From the NCBI GenBank assembly GCA_017889705.1, contig JAGGAB010000007.1, positions 124,001-188,000 on the forward strand: 64,000 nt of DNA, in the 5' to 3' direction. Shown in pieces: positions 48,163 through 56,287 of this stretch. The DNA is from Bacillota bacterium. GTDB taxonomy: Bacteria; Bacillota; Negativicutes; Sporomusales; Sporomusaceae. Position 1 is the stretch's first letter. The number at the start of each line of letters is the position of its first letter. The notes beneath the pieces were generated by a model. That model ran no database searches and was not told the DNA's origin. It worked only from the letters and a program-made list of their open reading frames with translations. A program made the position numbers and the translations under genes.

Positions 48163-49407
48163 ATGGAGAAATTTATCGTCAGGGGAGAAGTACAACTATG
48201 TGGCAATGTCCGGGTAAGCGGAGCGAAGAATGCTACTTTGCCAATTATGGCAGCAACACTTCTGTGTTCCGGGATCAGCGTTATTCATGATGTGCCATAT
48301 TTGCGAGACATTCAAGCCATGCAGGATATTTTGACACTGCTTGGCGCTAAGATATGCAGACAAGATCATACCATGCTGATTGATACAAGCAATGTATGCA
48401 AGGCTGAAATCCCCGAACACTTAATGCGGGAAATGCGGGCTTCGGTATTTTTGATGGGACCGCTGTTGGGTAGATTTCGCAAAGTCAGGTTATCTTACCC
48501 CGGTGGGTGTGCTATCGGACCTAGACCTATTAATTTACATATCAAAGCCTTAGAAAAAATCGGTGCAATTGTTGATGAAAGCTATGGATTTATTGTTGCG
48601 GAAGCAGCAGAATTGACCGGCGGCGAGGTCAATTTTGACTTCCCCAGTGTTGGTGCTACTGAAAACGCCATGATGGCAGCTGCGTTGGCAAAAGGCACAA
48701 CTATTATCCGCAATGCAGCCCGTGAACCAGAAATAGTTGATCTGCAAGTTGTTCTAAATAAAATGGGCGCAAAAATTAGCGGCGCAGGTACTGATACAAT
48801 TAGGATTGATGGTGTAAGCCGCTTGTTTCCGGCAGAACACACGGTAATGAGTGATAGAATTGAAGCAGGTACTTTCTTAATGGCCGGAGTTATCACTCGC
48901 GGTGATATTGTCGTTGAGAATATCATACCTGAATATTTATTCTCAGTTACCGATAAACTTCAGGATATCGGGGCGCAAATAACTGCTGGCAGTGACTATA
49001 TCCGGGTTAAAGCCGGTGAACTTAGGGGTGTTGATATAAAAACCCTGCCCTATCCCGGATTTCCTACTGATTTGCAGGCTCCGATGTTGTCGGTCGTTAC
49101 CATTGCCAAAGGTACGAGTATCATAACCGAAACTATTTTTGAAAATCGGTTCAAGCATGTTGACGAGCTGACCCGAATGGGCGCCAAAATTAAGGTTGAA
49201 GGCCGCACCGCAATTATTCGGGGTGTGCAAAAACTTACCGGTGCTATTGTGGCAGCGCCTGATCTAAGGGCTGGCAGTGCGCTGGTTTTAGCTGCCCTTG
49301 CGGCAGAAGGGACTTCTGAAATTGAACAGGTATATCACATTGAACGAGGCTATGAAAATATAGATAAGAAATTGCATGCACTGGGCGCAAATATTATAAA
49401 GGTGTAA
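48163..49407 (+). CDS. murA: UDP-GlcNAc 1-carboxyvinyltransferase
   Basis: Transfers enolpyruvate from PEP to UDP-GlcNAc, committing it to peptidoglycan. 414 residues. KNATLPIMAATLL at the N-terminus, MRASVFLMGPLLGR, then the loop PGGCAIGPRPINLH with the catalytic Cys that fosfomycin attacks. DFPSVGATENAMMAAALA, ERVMSDRIEAGTF-type sequence and GFPTDLQAPM follow. GGGAGG precedes ATG 48163. It sits where murB is often found in dcw clusters; no murB is present in the window. Confidence 0.95.
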   Translation: MEKFIVRGEVQLCGNVRVSGAKNATLPIMAATLLCSGISVIHDVPYLRDIQAMQDILTLLGAKICRQDHTMLIDTSNVCKAEIPEHLMREMRASVFLMGPLLGRFRKVRLSYPGGCAIGPRPINLHIKALEKIGAIVDESYGFIVAEAAELTGGEVNFDFPSVGATENAMMAAALAKGTTIIRNAAREPEIVDLQVVLNKMGAKISGAGTDTIRIDGVSRLFPAEHTVMSDRIEAGTFLMAGVITRGDIVVENIIPEYLFSVTDKLQDIGAQITAGSDYIRVKAGELRGVDIKTLPYPGFPTDLQAPMLSVVTIAKGTSIITETIFENRFKHVDELTRMGAKIKVEGRTAIIRGVQKLTGAIVAAPDLRAGSALVLAALAAEGTSEIEQVYHIERGYENIDKKLHALGANIIKV

Positions 49408-49429
49408 GGGAAGTAAAGGGGGATTTTTT

Positions 49430-50362
49430 ATGAAAAACAAAAAAATTGCAGTTGTTATGGGTGGGCCGTCTGCAGAAAGGGAAGTATCCCTGAATACCGG
49501 AAAGGCCATTCTCGCAGCATTACAAGAAAAAGGGTACAACGCTGTTGGCATAGACCTTGACCCCCGGCACTTAGTTGAGCAATTAAAAGAGGAAAAGATC
49601 GAGGTAGTATTTAATGCCATACATGGTCTTTATGGCGAAGATGGTTTGCTGCAAGGCACATTGGAAATGTTGGGAATACCTTATACCGGGTCAGGGGTAC
49701 TGGCCAGTGCCATGGCCATGGATAAAGCCGTAACAAAACGGTTGTTTATGTCTGGCGGGATACCAACCCCGCGTTCGCGTTTGTATAATAAGCAGGATAG
49801 TGATCTTGGCACGCTGATTAATGAGATCAAGGCAGAATTTGGTGTGCCTGTTGTAGTAAAGGCTGCTGCTCAGGGCTCAAGTATTGGTGTAATCATTGTT
49901 GAAAACGCTGCAGACCTTGAAGGAGCTGTAACCGAAGCCTTTAAATATAGCGGACATATTGTTGTCGAAGAATTCATAAAAGGTAAAGAGCTAACGATTT
50001 CTATTCTTGGCAGTGACCATCCGAAAGCATTGCCGATTATAGAAATAGTGCCCCAGTCGGGACGCTATGATTATACGTCTAAATACACTAAAGGTGCGAC
50101 CGAATATATAGTACCGGCAAGGTTAGAAGCCGATGTTGCCGGCAATATCCAAAACATTGCGCTTGCGGCCTATAAGTTATTGGGCTGCAGGGGGATTGGC
50201 CGGGTTGATGTTATGCTTAGTGACAAAAATGAGCCTTTTGTTTTGGAGATCAATACCATTCCGGGAATGACGGCTACCAGCCTGGTGCCCAAAGCGGCTG
50301 CTGCTGTTGGCATAAGCTTTGCTGATTTGTGTGAGCAAATGCTTTTAACGGTAAGTGATTAG
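49430..50362 (+). CDS. ddl: D-alanine-D-alanine ligase
   Basis: ATP-grasp ligase forming the D-Ala-D-Ala terminus that MurF uses. 310 residues. IAVVMGGPSAEREVSLNTG, NAIHGLYGEDGLLQGTLEMLGIPYTGSGVLASAMAMDK, VKAAAQGSSIGV, EEFIKGKELTISILG and FVLEINTIPGMTATSLVPKAA are all typical. The DYTSKYTKGATEY region is as in the Ddl-B type. A terminator follows the stop codon, splitting the cluster here. Confidence 0.95.
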   Translation: MKNKKIAVVMGGPSAEREVSLNTGKAILAALQEKGYNAVGIDLDPRHLVEQLKEEKIEVVFNAIHGLYGEDGLLQGTLEMLGIPYTGSGVLASAMAMDKAVTKRLFMSGGIPTPRSRLYNKQDSDLGTLINEIKAEFGVPVVVKAAAQGSSIGVIIVENAADLEGAVTEAFKYSGHIVVEEFIKGKELTISILGSDHPKALPIIEIVPQSGRYDYTSKYTKGATEYIVPARLEADVAGNIQNIALAAYKLLGCRGIGRVDVMLSDKNEPFVLEINTIPGMTATSLVPKAAAAVGISFADLCEQMLLTVSD

Positions 50363-50370
50363 TAAAAATT

Positions 50371-50397
50371 GGGCAGTGTTAACTGCTCATTTTTTTA
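50371..50397 (+). terminator. Internal terminator between ddl and ftsQ
   Basis: GGGCAGT-gtta-ACTGCTC (one G-U) followed by a T-rich tract of about eight. ftsQ and later genes therefore probably need their own promoter; GTGTATAAT at 50419-50427 is a possible -10 with no clear -35. Confidence 0.75.
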
Positions 50398-50458
50398 TTT
50401 CTTTTAGTGGACAATCCGGTGTATAATTACTGCAGAAGATGTCTACAGGAGTGATTTC

Positions 50459-51205
50459 ATGCAGACCGCGGAACGCTTGCGAGTCGCTAGAAGGCGGCGC
50501 GCTTCTATCTTGGCGTTGTGGCTGGGAGCCCTGGCATTATTAATGCTTGTTTTTTTATTTATTAATTCTCCGTATTTTGTTGTTGGGTCAGTATTGGTTG
50601 ACGGGAATAAATATATTACCTCCGAAGAAGTTATGAGAATAGCCGGAGTTCCTGAAAAGATCAACATTTTCAGATTGAAGCCTACTGAAATCAAAGAACG
50701 ACTGACAAGTGATTTACGGGTTGATGAAGTTGTGGTTGAACGAAAATTTCCGGCAACAATTGCTATTCATGTTAAGGAACGGCAGCCGTTGGCCTTTGTG
50801 GCCAGTCAGTACGGTTTTGTTGAAATTGACCGGGAAGGCATGGTAATGGCTGCTTTAAAAAACTTAAAGCAGGTAAAAGTGCCTGTTGTTACAGGGGTTC
50901 GATTGGGGAATGTATATGTTGGCGATCAGGTAAATAATCCGGGACTTACTAATGTGCTGACCTATTTGTCGGGATTGGACGAAGAAACGTTAAACCAATT
51001 GTCGGAAGTTAATATTAAATCGCCGGATGAACTAGTGAGTTACACCACCAACTCGATCGTTATCCGTATTGGTGACAATCAGCGACTTAAAGAAAAGGCA
51101 AAATTGACAGGTGAGATTTTACAAGAAATATCCACCAAAAAAATGGCGGTTGACTATATAGATCTAAACTATACTTCCCCGATTATCAAAATACGGGAGA
51201 AGTAG
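50459..51205 (+). CDS. ftsQ: Cell division protein FtsQ/DivIB
   Basis: Bitopic division protein of 248 residues. A basic cytoplasmic tail (RLRVARRRRAS) leads to one membrane helix (ILALWLGALALLMLVFLFI, about 17-35). The POTRA domain follows (FVVGSVLVDGNKYITSEEVMRIAGVPEKINIFRLKPTEIKERLTSDLRVDEVVVERKFPATIAIHVKERQPLAF), then the FtsQ domain. The call is by architecture and position. TACAGGAGTG precedes the ATG. Confidence 0.92.
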   Translation: MQTAERLRVARRRRASILALWLGALALLMLVFLFINSPYFVVGSVLVDGNKYITSEEVMRIAGVPEKINIFRLKPTEIKERLTSDLRVDEVVVERKFPATIAIHVKERQPLAFVASQYGFVEIDREGMVMAALKNLKQVKVPVVTGVRLGNVYVGDQVNNPGLTNVLTYLSGLDEETLNQLSEVNIKSPDELVSYTTNSIVIRIGDNQRLKEKAKLTGEILQEISTKKMAVDYIDLNYTSPIIKIREK

Positions 51206-51232
51206 AGTGTAAGTTTGAAAGGAGACGATATT

Positions 51233-51925
51233 TTGTTACCCATCAAGCAAGGACAGCTTGCTATTGCCATGGTCTGTGTGGTGCTGGGCATTATGTTGGC
51301 AGTACAGTTTCGTACTACACAGGACATTAAATCAAGTATTCCCTACCAGCGGGTTGAGGATTTATCCCAAAGGCTAAGCCAGACTGAAAAAGAGCGTGAT
51401 GCGCTCATTAATCAAGTTCAGGAACTAAAACGTACCTCGGGTGCAGAAGCCGCATCCAAGGAGTTTGAACGGATAAAGATGGGAGCTGGGGTAATTGCGG
51501 TTGAAGGACCAGGCATTACCGTGACTATTGATGACAGCAAACGTCCATCTAAACCGGGAGAAAATCCGAATTTATACCTAATTCATGATGATGATATTCT
51601 CAAAGTAATCAATGAACTATGGGCCGCAGGGGCTGAAGCTATGTCGATTAATGAACAGCGGCTTATTGCCAGTTCAGAGATTCGCTGTGCCGGGCCAACC
51701 TTATCGGTTAATAATTCCCGTTACTCACCACCTTATGAGGTGCGTGCAATCGGAGATCCAACAACACTTGAAAATGCGCTGAAAATGCGCGGCGGTGTAA
51801 TTGAGACTCTCCAGTTTTGGGGAATTCAGGTAAGCATCAAAACCCAGGATGTAGTAAAAGTTCCGGCATATAAAGGCGCTTTCCGCTTTGAACTTGCCAA
51901 GCCGGTTCAGGAAGGTGGCCGTTAG
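51233..51925 (+). CDS. DUF881 family protein
   Basis: Firmicute and actinobacterial division-cluster protein of unknown function. One N-terminal membrane helix (QLAIAMVCVVLGIMLAVQF), a coiled-coil stretch (VEDLSQRLSQTEKERDALINQVQELKR), then an extracellular DUF881 domain: GAGVIAVEGPGITVTIDDS, LIHDDDILKVINELWAAGAEAMSINEQRL and IRCAGPTLSVNNSRYSPPYEVRAIGDP. TTG 51215 opens the ORF, but TTG 51233 lies seven bases after GGAGA and is preferred (230 aa). The next gene starts one base after its stop. Confidence 0.88.
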   Translation: MLPIKQGQLAIAMVCVVLGIMLAVQFRTTQDIKSSIPYQRVEDLSQRLSQTEKERDALINQVQELKRTSGAEAASKEFERIKMGAGVIAVEGPGITVTIDDSKRPSKPGENPNLYLIHDDDILKVINELWAAGAEAMSINEQRLIASSEIRCAGPTLSVNNSRYSPPYEVRAIGDPTTLENALKMRGGVIETLQFWGIQVSIKTQDVVKVPAYKGAFRFELAKPVQEGGR

Positions 51926-51926
51926 G

Positions 51927-52256
51927 ATGTTATTACCGATTGCCGGACTCATCATTGGTTTGTTTATTGGCGTAGTCTTTCCGATTACCGTGCCAGTAGA
52001 ATATGCTAAATTTATGTCGGTGGCATTATTGGCTTCACTTGACTCGGTATTTGGCGGGCTAAGAGCAGGTAGCGAAGAAAAATTTGACAATACAGTTTTT
52101 ATAACAGGCTTTTTTACCAATGCATTGCTGGCTGCTGGGCTTGTTTATATTGGCGAGCGTCTGGGAATTGATTTATATTATGTTGCCATGTTGGCATTTG
52201 GATTACGGATATTCCAAAATTTAGCAATTATTCGCCGTTATTTTTTAAAGAAATAA
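51927..52256 (+). CDS. sbp: Small basic protein Sbp (DUF1290)
   Basis: A 109-residue membrane protein with three hydrophobic helices (LLPIAGLIIGLFIGVVFP, KFMSVALLASLDSVFGGLRA, FFTNALLAAGLVYIGERL). It ends with LAIIRRYFLKK. It matches the DUF1290/small basic protein found next to ftsA-ftsZ in Firmicutes. Function is unknown. The ORF opens at 51888 inside DUF881; ATG 51927 with AAGGTGG upstream is the true start. A strong terminator follows. Confidence 0.88.
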   Translation: MLLPIAGLIIGLFIGVVFPITVPVEYAKFMSVALLASLDSVFGGLRAGSEEKFDNTVFITGFFTNALLAAGLVYIGERLGIDLYYVAMLAFGLRIFQNLAIIRRYFLKK

Positions 52257-52264
52257 TACTATAT

Positions 52265-52306
52265 AGCTCCAAAGCCAACTTGTCAGTTTTGGCTTTGGAG
52301 CTTTTT
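52265..52306 (+). terminator. Strong terminator between sbp and ftsA
   Basis: AGCTCCAAAGCCAA and TTGGCTTTGGAGCT form a perfect 14-bp stem around a 10-base loop, followed by TTTTT. ftsA and ftsZ must then be transcribed separately; TTGAAA at 52374-52379 and TAATAC at 52396-52401 form a weak promoter candidate. Confidence 0.9.
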
Positions 52307-52418
52307 GTATAGTCAGCGAATTAAAAAAAAATCAGGATTTTTTGCTTTAAAAAAAGGGAAAATGCCACTTGTGTTGAAACTATTGGGGAGAAACATAATA
52401 CTGTGCTGCGAGGGAGTT

Positions 52419-53612
52419 ATGAATAAAAAAACAATATTAGCTATTGATGTCGGCACAGGCATGGTCAAAGTGTTGGCTGGAAGAATGCAGCCTGATGGTA
52501 GCCTAGGGATTTTGGGCACCGGCGCTGCTCCCACAGTTGGCTATGATAAAGGCATTATCAGCGATATTAATGCATTGACTCATTCTATAAGACAAGCAGT
52601 AGACTGTGTTATCATGGCTGCTGACAGCCAAACAACAGACAACGTATACTTGGGGCTTAGCGGTGCTTCACTGGCGATGCAAAATAGTATTGGCAGTATT
52701 GCTCTTGCCAATCAGGAAACAGTGACTCCGCAAGATATTGAACGCGCGTATACAGCAGCATCATTTGCCGTTATAGATAATAATTATGAAAAGTTGCATG
52801 TGTTTCCGGTTAAAGAATCAGTTATTGCTGAAGGAACAGCTTTTGAAGTAGACGTTCATATGATTTCGGCGCAGAAGACAATTTTGGAGGGGCTTACGCA
52901 GCTGCTTGCTGCGAATGGGCTCACTCTAAAAGGGATTGTTGCCGGCGGGATTGTGGCAGCTGAAACCATAAAGAAAGAGTTAACCGGTCATCCCAGTAAC
53001 TTTATTTTTATGGATATTGGGGCAGGGACTGCCGACTGCGTTCTATATGCCGATGGCAAACTTTGTTCGTCCGCATCACTGCCTTTTGGCGGTGATTATA
53101 TAACTAATGATCTGATGCAGGGGTTAAGCGTTAATCGTTCCCATGCTGAAGAAATTAAGAGGTACTATTCGCGTTTGTCACCTGATTTGCGTAATCAGGG
53201 AGTTGTTTTGGATTGTAACGATTATGGAACTACCGATAAACATGTTTCCTATGATTTCCTATATGACATTATTGAAAGCAGGACAGAAGAAATTGCCGCT
53301 TTGGTACATGAGGCTGTTAAGCCGCTTGTCGATGAGCATATAGCCGTCAATGGCCTTTTGGAAGCCGTTTATTTGACAGGAGGTGCAGGAACAATGCCCA
53401 GCATGGTTACCTGCATAGCCAAAGCTTTTCAAGCACATACCGAAATTGTTAAACCAATGCAGTTGGCTGATGAATATGCTAGTCCACTTAATACTGCAGG
53501 TTATGGAATTATAAGTTATGGTGTTCAAAATTTAGCAAGTGAGCCAGTTGCAGGCGGGAAAAGCGCCTGGGGTGGTTTTATCCATAAAGCGAAGAAATTA
53601 TTGAAAATTTGA
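52419..53612 (+). CDS. ftsA: Cell division ATPase FtsA
   Basis: Actin-like protein that tethers FtsZ to the membrane. 397 residues from ATG 52419 (AGGGAG upstream); the track's TTG/ATG start at 52305 lies in the terminator. The actin-fold nucleotide sites are ILAIDVGTGMVKVLAG (phosphate 1), FIFMDIGAGTADCVLY (phosphate 2) and VYLTGGAGTMPSMVTCIAKAF (adenosine). The C-terminus ends in a basic amphipathic stretch (GGFIHKAKKLLKI), the membrane-targeting helix. Sequence is divergent from E. coli FtsA but the position next to ftsZ supports it. Confidence 0.9.
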   Translation: MNKKTILAIDVGTGMVKVLAGRMQPDGSLGILGTGAAPTVGYDKGIISDINALTHSIRQAVDCVIMAADSQTTDNVYLGLSGASLAMQNSIGSIALANQETVTPQDIERAYTAASFAVIDNNYEKLHVFPVKESVIAEGTAFEVDVHMISAQKTILEGLTQLLAANGLTLKGIVAGGIVAAETIKKELTGHPSNFIFMDIGAGTADCVLYADGKLCSSASLPFGGDYITNDLMQGLSVNRSHAEEIKRYYSRLSPDLRNQGVVLDCNDYGTTDKHVSYDFLYDIIESRTEEIAALVHEAVKPLVDEHIAVNGLLEAVYLTGGAGTMPSMVTCIAKAFQAHTEIVKPMQLADEYASPLNTAGYGIISYGVQNLASEPVAGGKSAWGGFIHKAKKLLKI

Positions 53613-53639
53613 TAGAGGTTAAGGGAGGAAAACTTAGCA

Positions 53640-54689
53640 ATGTTGGAATTTGATATGGACTTAGATCAATTTGCATCAATAAAAGTTATCGGAGTAGGCG
53701 GTGGCGGTAATAACGCGGTTAATCGCATGATCGGAGCCGGCTTACAAGGTGTAGAGTTTATAACCGTAAATACAGATGCGCAGGCGTTAATTGGCTCAGA
53801 TGCCACTTATCGTATTCAGATTGGCGAGAAGCTAACAAAAGGGCTAGGTGCAGGCGCTAATCCGGATATTGGCGAAAAGGCCGCACAAGAAAGCCGAGAG
53901 GACATAATTAAGGTTCTTAAAGGCTCAGATATGGTATTTATTACAGCCGGTATGGGAGGTGGCACAGGTACAGGGGCAGCGCCGGTAGTGGCTGAATGTG
54001 CCAAAGAAGTAGGTGCCCTAACTGTTGGGGTTGTAACTAAACCATTTACTTTTGAGGGGCGTAAGCGTCAGCTGCAAGCTGAACGAGGCATTGCCAAGCT
54101 TAAAGAGAAAGTAGATACGTTGATTACTATTCCTAATGATCGGTTGCTGCAAGTTGTAGACAAGCGCACTCCGATTATGGATGCTTTTAAAATTGTTGAT
54201 GATGTACTGCGGCAAGGTGTGCAGGGGATTTCTGATCTTATTGCTGTACCTGCCTTGATAAATCTTGACTTTGCTGATGTTAAGACCATCATGAGCGATG
54301 CTGGTTCGGCGCTTATGGGAATTGGTTTTGGCACTGGCGAGAATCGTTCAATTGCTGCTGTTGAAGCGGCAATTAAAAGCCCACTCTTGGAAATGTCCAT
54401 TGATGGTGCCAAAGGTGTACTCTTAAACTTTACAGGTGGTCCGAACACGACGCTGTTTGAAGTTAACGAGGCAGCTGATATTATTGCCAAAGCGGCTGAT
54501 CCTGAAGCTACTATTATATTTGGTGCAACTATTGATGAGCGTTTTGAAGATCAGGTGCGGGTAACTGTTATTGCTACCGGCTTTGATCCGGTAACGGTAA
54601 AAATGGGTGAGGGCAGCAGAGGCGAATCTCCGGTAATTGAACCGTTTAAAGGCCGGGATTTAGATATTCCGACTTGGATGCGTCGGTAA
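53640..54689 (+). CDS. ftsZ: Cell division protein FtsZ
   Basis: Tubulin-like GTPase forming the division ring. 349 residues. [17 protein letters not shown] near residues 14-30, NTDAQAL, the tubulin signature [13 protein letters not shown] (104-116) and [11 protein letters not shown] follow. The C-terminal FtsA-binding peptide is [10 protein letters not shown] at the very end. GGGAGGAA precedes the ATG. It closes the cluster and is followed by its own terminator; the spoIIGA-sigE-sigG genes that follow ftsZ in Bacillus are absent here. Confidence 0.97.
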   Translation: MLEFDMDLDQFASIKVIGVGGGGNNAVNRMIGAGLQGVEFITVNTDAQALIGSDATYRIQIGEKLTKGLGAGANPDIGEKAAQESREDIIKVLKGSDMVFITAGMGGGTGTGAAPVVAECAKEVGALTVGVVTKPFTFEGRKRQLQAERGIAKLKEKVDTLITIPNDRLLQVVDKRTPIMDAFKIVDDVLRQGVQGISDLIAVPALINLDFADVKTIMSDAGSALMGIGFGTGENRSIAAVEAAIKSPLLEMSIDGAKGVLLNFTGGPNTTLFEVNEAADIIAKAADPEATIIFGATIDERFEDQVRVTVIATGFDPVTVKMGEGSRGESPVIEPFKGRDLDIPTWMRR

Positions 54690-54715
54690 GCTGTGAATAG
54701 ATAATTGCGCATGTC

Positions 54716-54747
54716 AAAGAACCCGGCTCAATGAGCTGGGTTCTTTT
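54716..54747 (+). terminator. Terminator after ftsZ
   Basis: AAAGAACCCGGCTC-aat-GAGCTGGGTTCTTT with one G-U pair, followed by TTTT-rich sequence. Ends the division cluster. Confidence 0.9.
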
Positions 54748-54748
54748 G

Positions 54749-54874
54749 CCCTAACAGAAAGTAAGCCGCGTTTTCTTTACCCTAACAGAAAGTAAAACTT
54801 TCTTAAAAACAGGATAAGGGCAACATCGACTTCCGCCATCGCTAAATAGCTCGGCACAAGCCGTGTTTTCTTTA
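54749..54874. repeat. Short direct repeats downstream of ftsZ
   Basis: CCCTAACAGAAAGTAA occurs exactly at 54749-54764 and 54780-54795. AGCCGCGTTTTCTTTA at 54764-54779 recurs as AGCCGTGTTTTCTTTA at 54859-54874. The 291-base gap between ftsZ and the Hpt gene otherwise holds the terminator, a perfect -35 TTGACA at 54882-54887 with no good -10, and no ORF. It could be a fragment of a dispersed repeat family; this cannot be tested within one window. Confidence 0.6.
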
Positions 54875-54980
54875 AAAAATATTGACACTTGGTTGCTCCG
54901 GAAATTGTTGGATAGCCAGGGATGGCAAATAAAAAGAATGTATTTTAGAAGCTGCAGTACAGTGAACAGGGGGAACCATA

Positions 54981-55277
54981 GTGGACAAGCGAGTTGTGAT
55001 TGATCGTGATCTGGCGGATTTAATTCCAGGTTTTATAGAAAAACGGCAGCAAGATATTGCGGCAATTATGGCCGCCGCCGCTGCCAGTGATTATGAAACA
55101 ATACAAAGTATTGGCCATAATCTTAAGGGCATTGGCGGTGGTTATGGCTTTGACAGAATAACCAGGCTGGGGGCGGCCATTGAACAGGCTGGCAAGCTAC
55201 AGGAAGCCGACAAGGTGCGTGAATTGGTGCAGGCGATGAAAACCTATATCGAAACTGTTGAAATTTCCTATGAATAG
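54981..55277 (+). CDS. Hpt (histidine phosphotransfer) domain protein
   Basis: A stand-alone Hpt protein of 98 residues. The phospho-accepting His46 is in ETIQSIGHNLKGIGGGYGFDRITRLGAAIEQA, the standard Hpt helix pattern HxLKG. There is no kinase domain. It lies 20 bases upstream of a receiver-GGDEF gene and probably exchanges phosphate with its receiver. The sensor kinase must be elsewhere. GTG 54981 follows CAGGGGGAA. Confidence 0.87.
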   Translation: MDKRVVIDRDLADLIPGFIEKRQQDIAAIMAAAAASDYETIQSIGHNLKGIGGGYGFDRITRLGAAIEQAGKLQEADKVRELVQAMKTYIETVEISYE

Positions 55278-55297
55278 CCGCTTGGAGGTTTAGGGGT

Positions 55298-56287
55298 ATG
55301 GCAATTTTGATTGTGGACGATTCGGCTGATGGCCGGACGTTGATTAAACGTTTGTTAGAGAAACATGGATTCCACGATATACTGACTGCCGAAAGTGCAA
55401 CCGATGCATTTGACATGCTGGGGCTGGATCGCCAGGAAGGTTTTACTGAAAATATTGATCTTATTATCATGGACGGGATAATGCCTGGTATTGATGGGAT
55501 CAAGGCCAGCACGCTGATTAAGGCGCATGCACATTTTGCCGATGTACCTATTATCGTGATTACCGCTACCGATGAAGCCGAACTCTTAGATAAAGCTTTT
55601 TCCGCCGGGGCGATGGACTTTATCATCAAACCAATTAAACAATTGGAACTTAAGGCAAGGGTTAATTCCGCACTCAATATGAAACATGCGATTGATCAGC
55701 GCAAAGCCCGTGAAGCTGAATTAATCAAAGTATTAGAAGAACTGGAAAACGTCAATAGAGAACTAAACCGCCTGTCTTCGCTGGACGGTTTAACCGGCAT
55801 TGCGAACAGGCGGCATTTTGATCAGATCTATGAAATAGAATGGCGAAAAGCAGTGCGAACCGGGCGTGAGCTTGCCATTCTGTTTCTCGATATTGATTTC
55901 TTCAAATATTATAATGATACCTATGGTCATCTGGAAGGGGACGAGTGTCTCAAGAAGGTCGCAGCGGCTGCCGGCAGTGTGTTAAAACGTCCCGGTGATT
56001 TGCTGGCACGCTATGGCGGCGAAGAATTTGTTGTTATTTTGCCTGAGACCGAAATAATGGGTGCCGCCAAAGTGGCAGAAGATATTCGCGCTGCCGTTGA
56101 GAACTGCAATATCCCGCATAGTGCCTCAAGTATTACTGATCATGTGACAGTAAGTGTTGGGGTTGCCGCTAGGAAATTATCACTTACCGGCAAACCGCAG
56201 GAACTGGTTGCATTGGCTGACAAGGCGTTATACGAAGCTAAAAATAGTGGCCGCAATCAGGTGAAAGCGGCAGGGGCATTGCTTTGA
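55298..56287 (+). CDS. Response regulator with GGDEF domain (diguanylate cyclase)
   Basis: A 329-residue two-domain protein. The receiver (1-125) has the acidic pair D7-D8 in ILIVDDSADGR, the phospho-acceptor D59 in LIIMDGIMPGIDG and K111 in IIKPIK. A coiled linker leads to a GGDEF domain: LSSLDGLTGIANRRHFDQIYEIEWRK, FLDIDFFKYYNDTYGHLEGDECL and the active loop RYGGEEFVVILPE near 240. An RPGD inhibitory site lies just before it, so product feedback is likely. Makes cyclic-di-GMP in response to phosphorylation. GGAGG precedes the ATG. The last 31 bases overlap the convergent LysR gene. Confidence 0.93.
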   Translation: MAILIVDDSADGRTLIKRLLEKHGFHDILTAESATDAFDMLGLDRQEGFTENIDLIIMDGIMPGIDGIKASTLIKAHAHFADVPIIVITATDEAELLDKAFSAGAMDFIIKPIKQLELKARVNSALNMKHAIDQRKAREAELIKVLEELENVNRELNRLSSLDGLTGIANRRHFDQIYEIEWRKAVRTGRELAILFLDIDFFKYYNDTYGHLEGDECLKKVAAAAGSVLKRPGDLLARYGGEEFVVILPETEIMGAAKVAEDIRAAVENCNIPHSASSITDHVTVSVGVAARKLSLTGKPQELVALADKALYEAKNSGRNQVKAAGALL

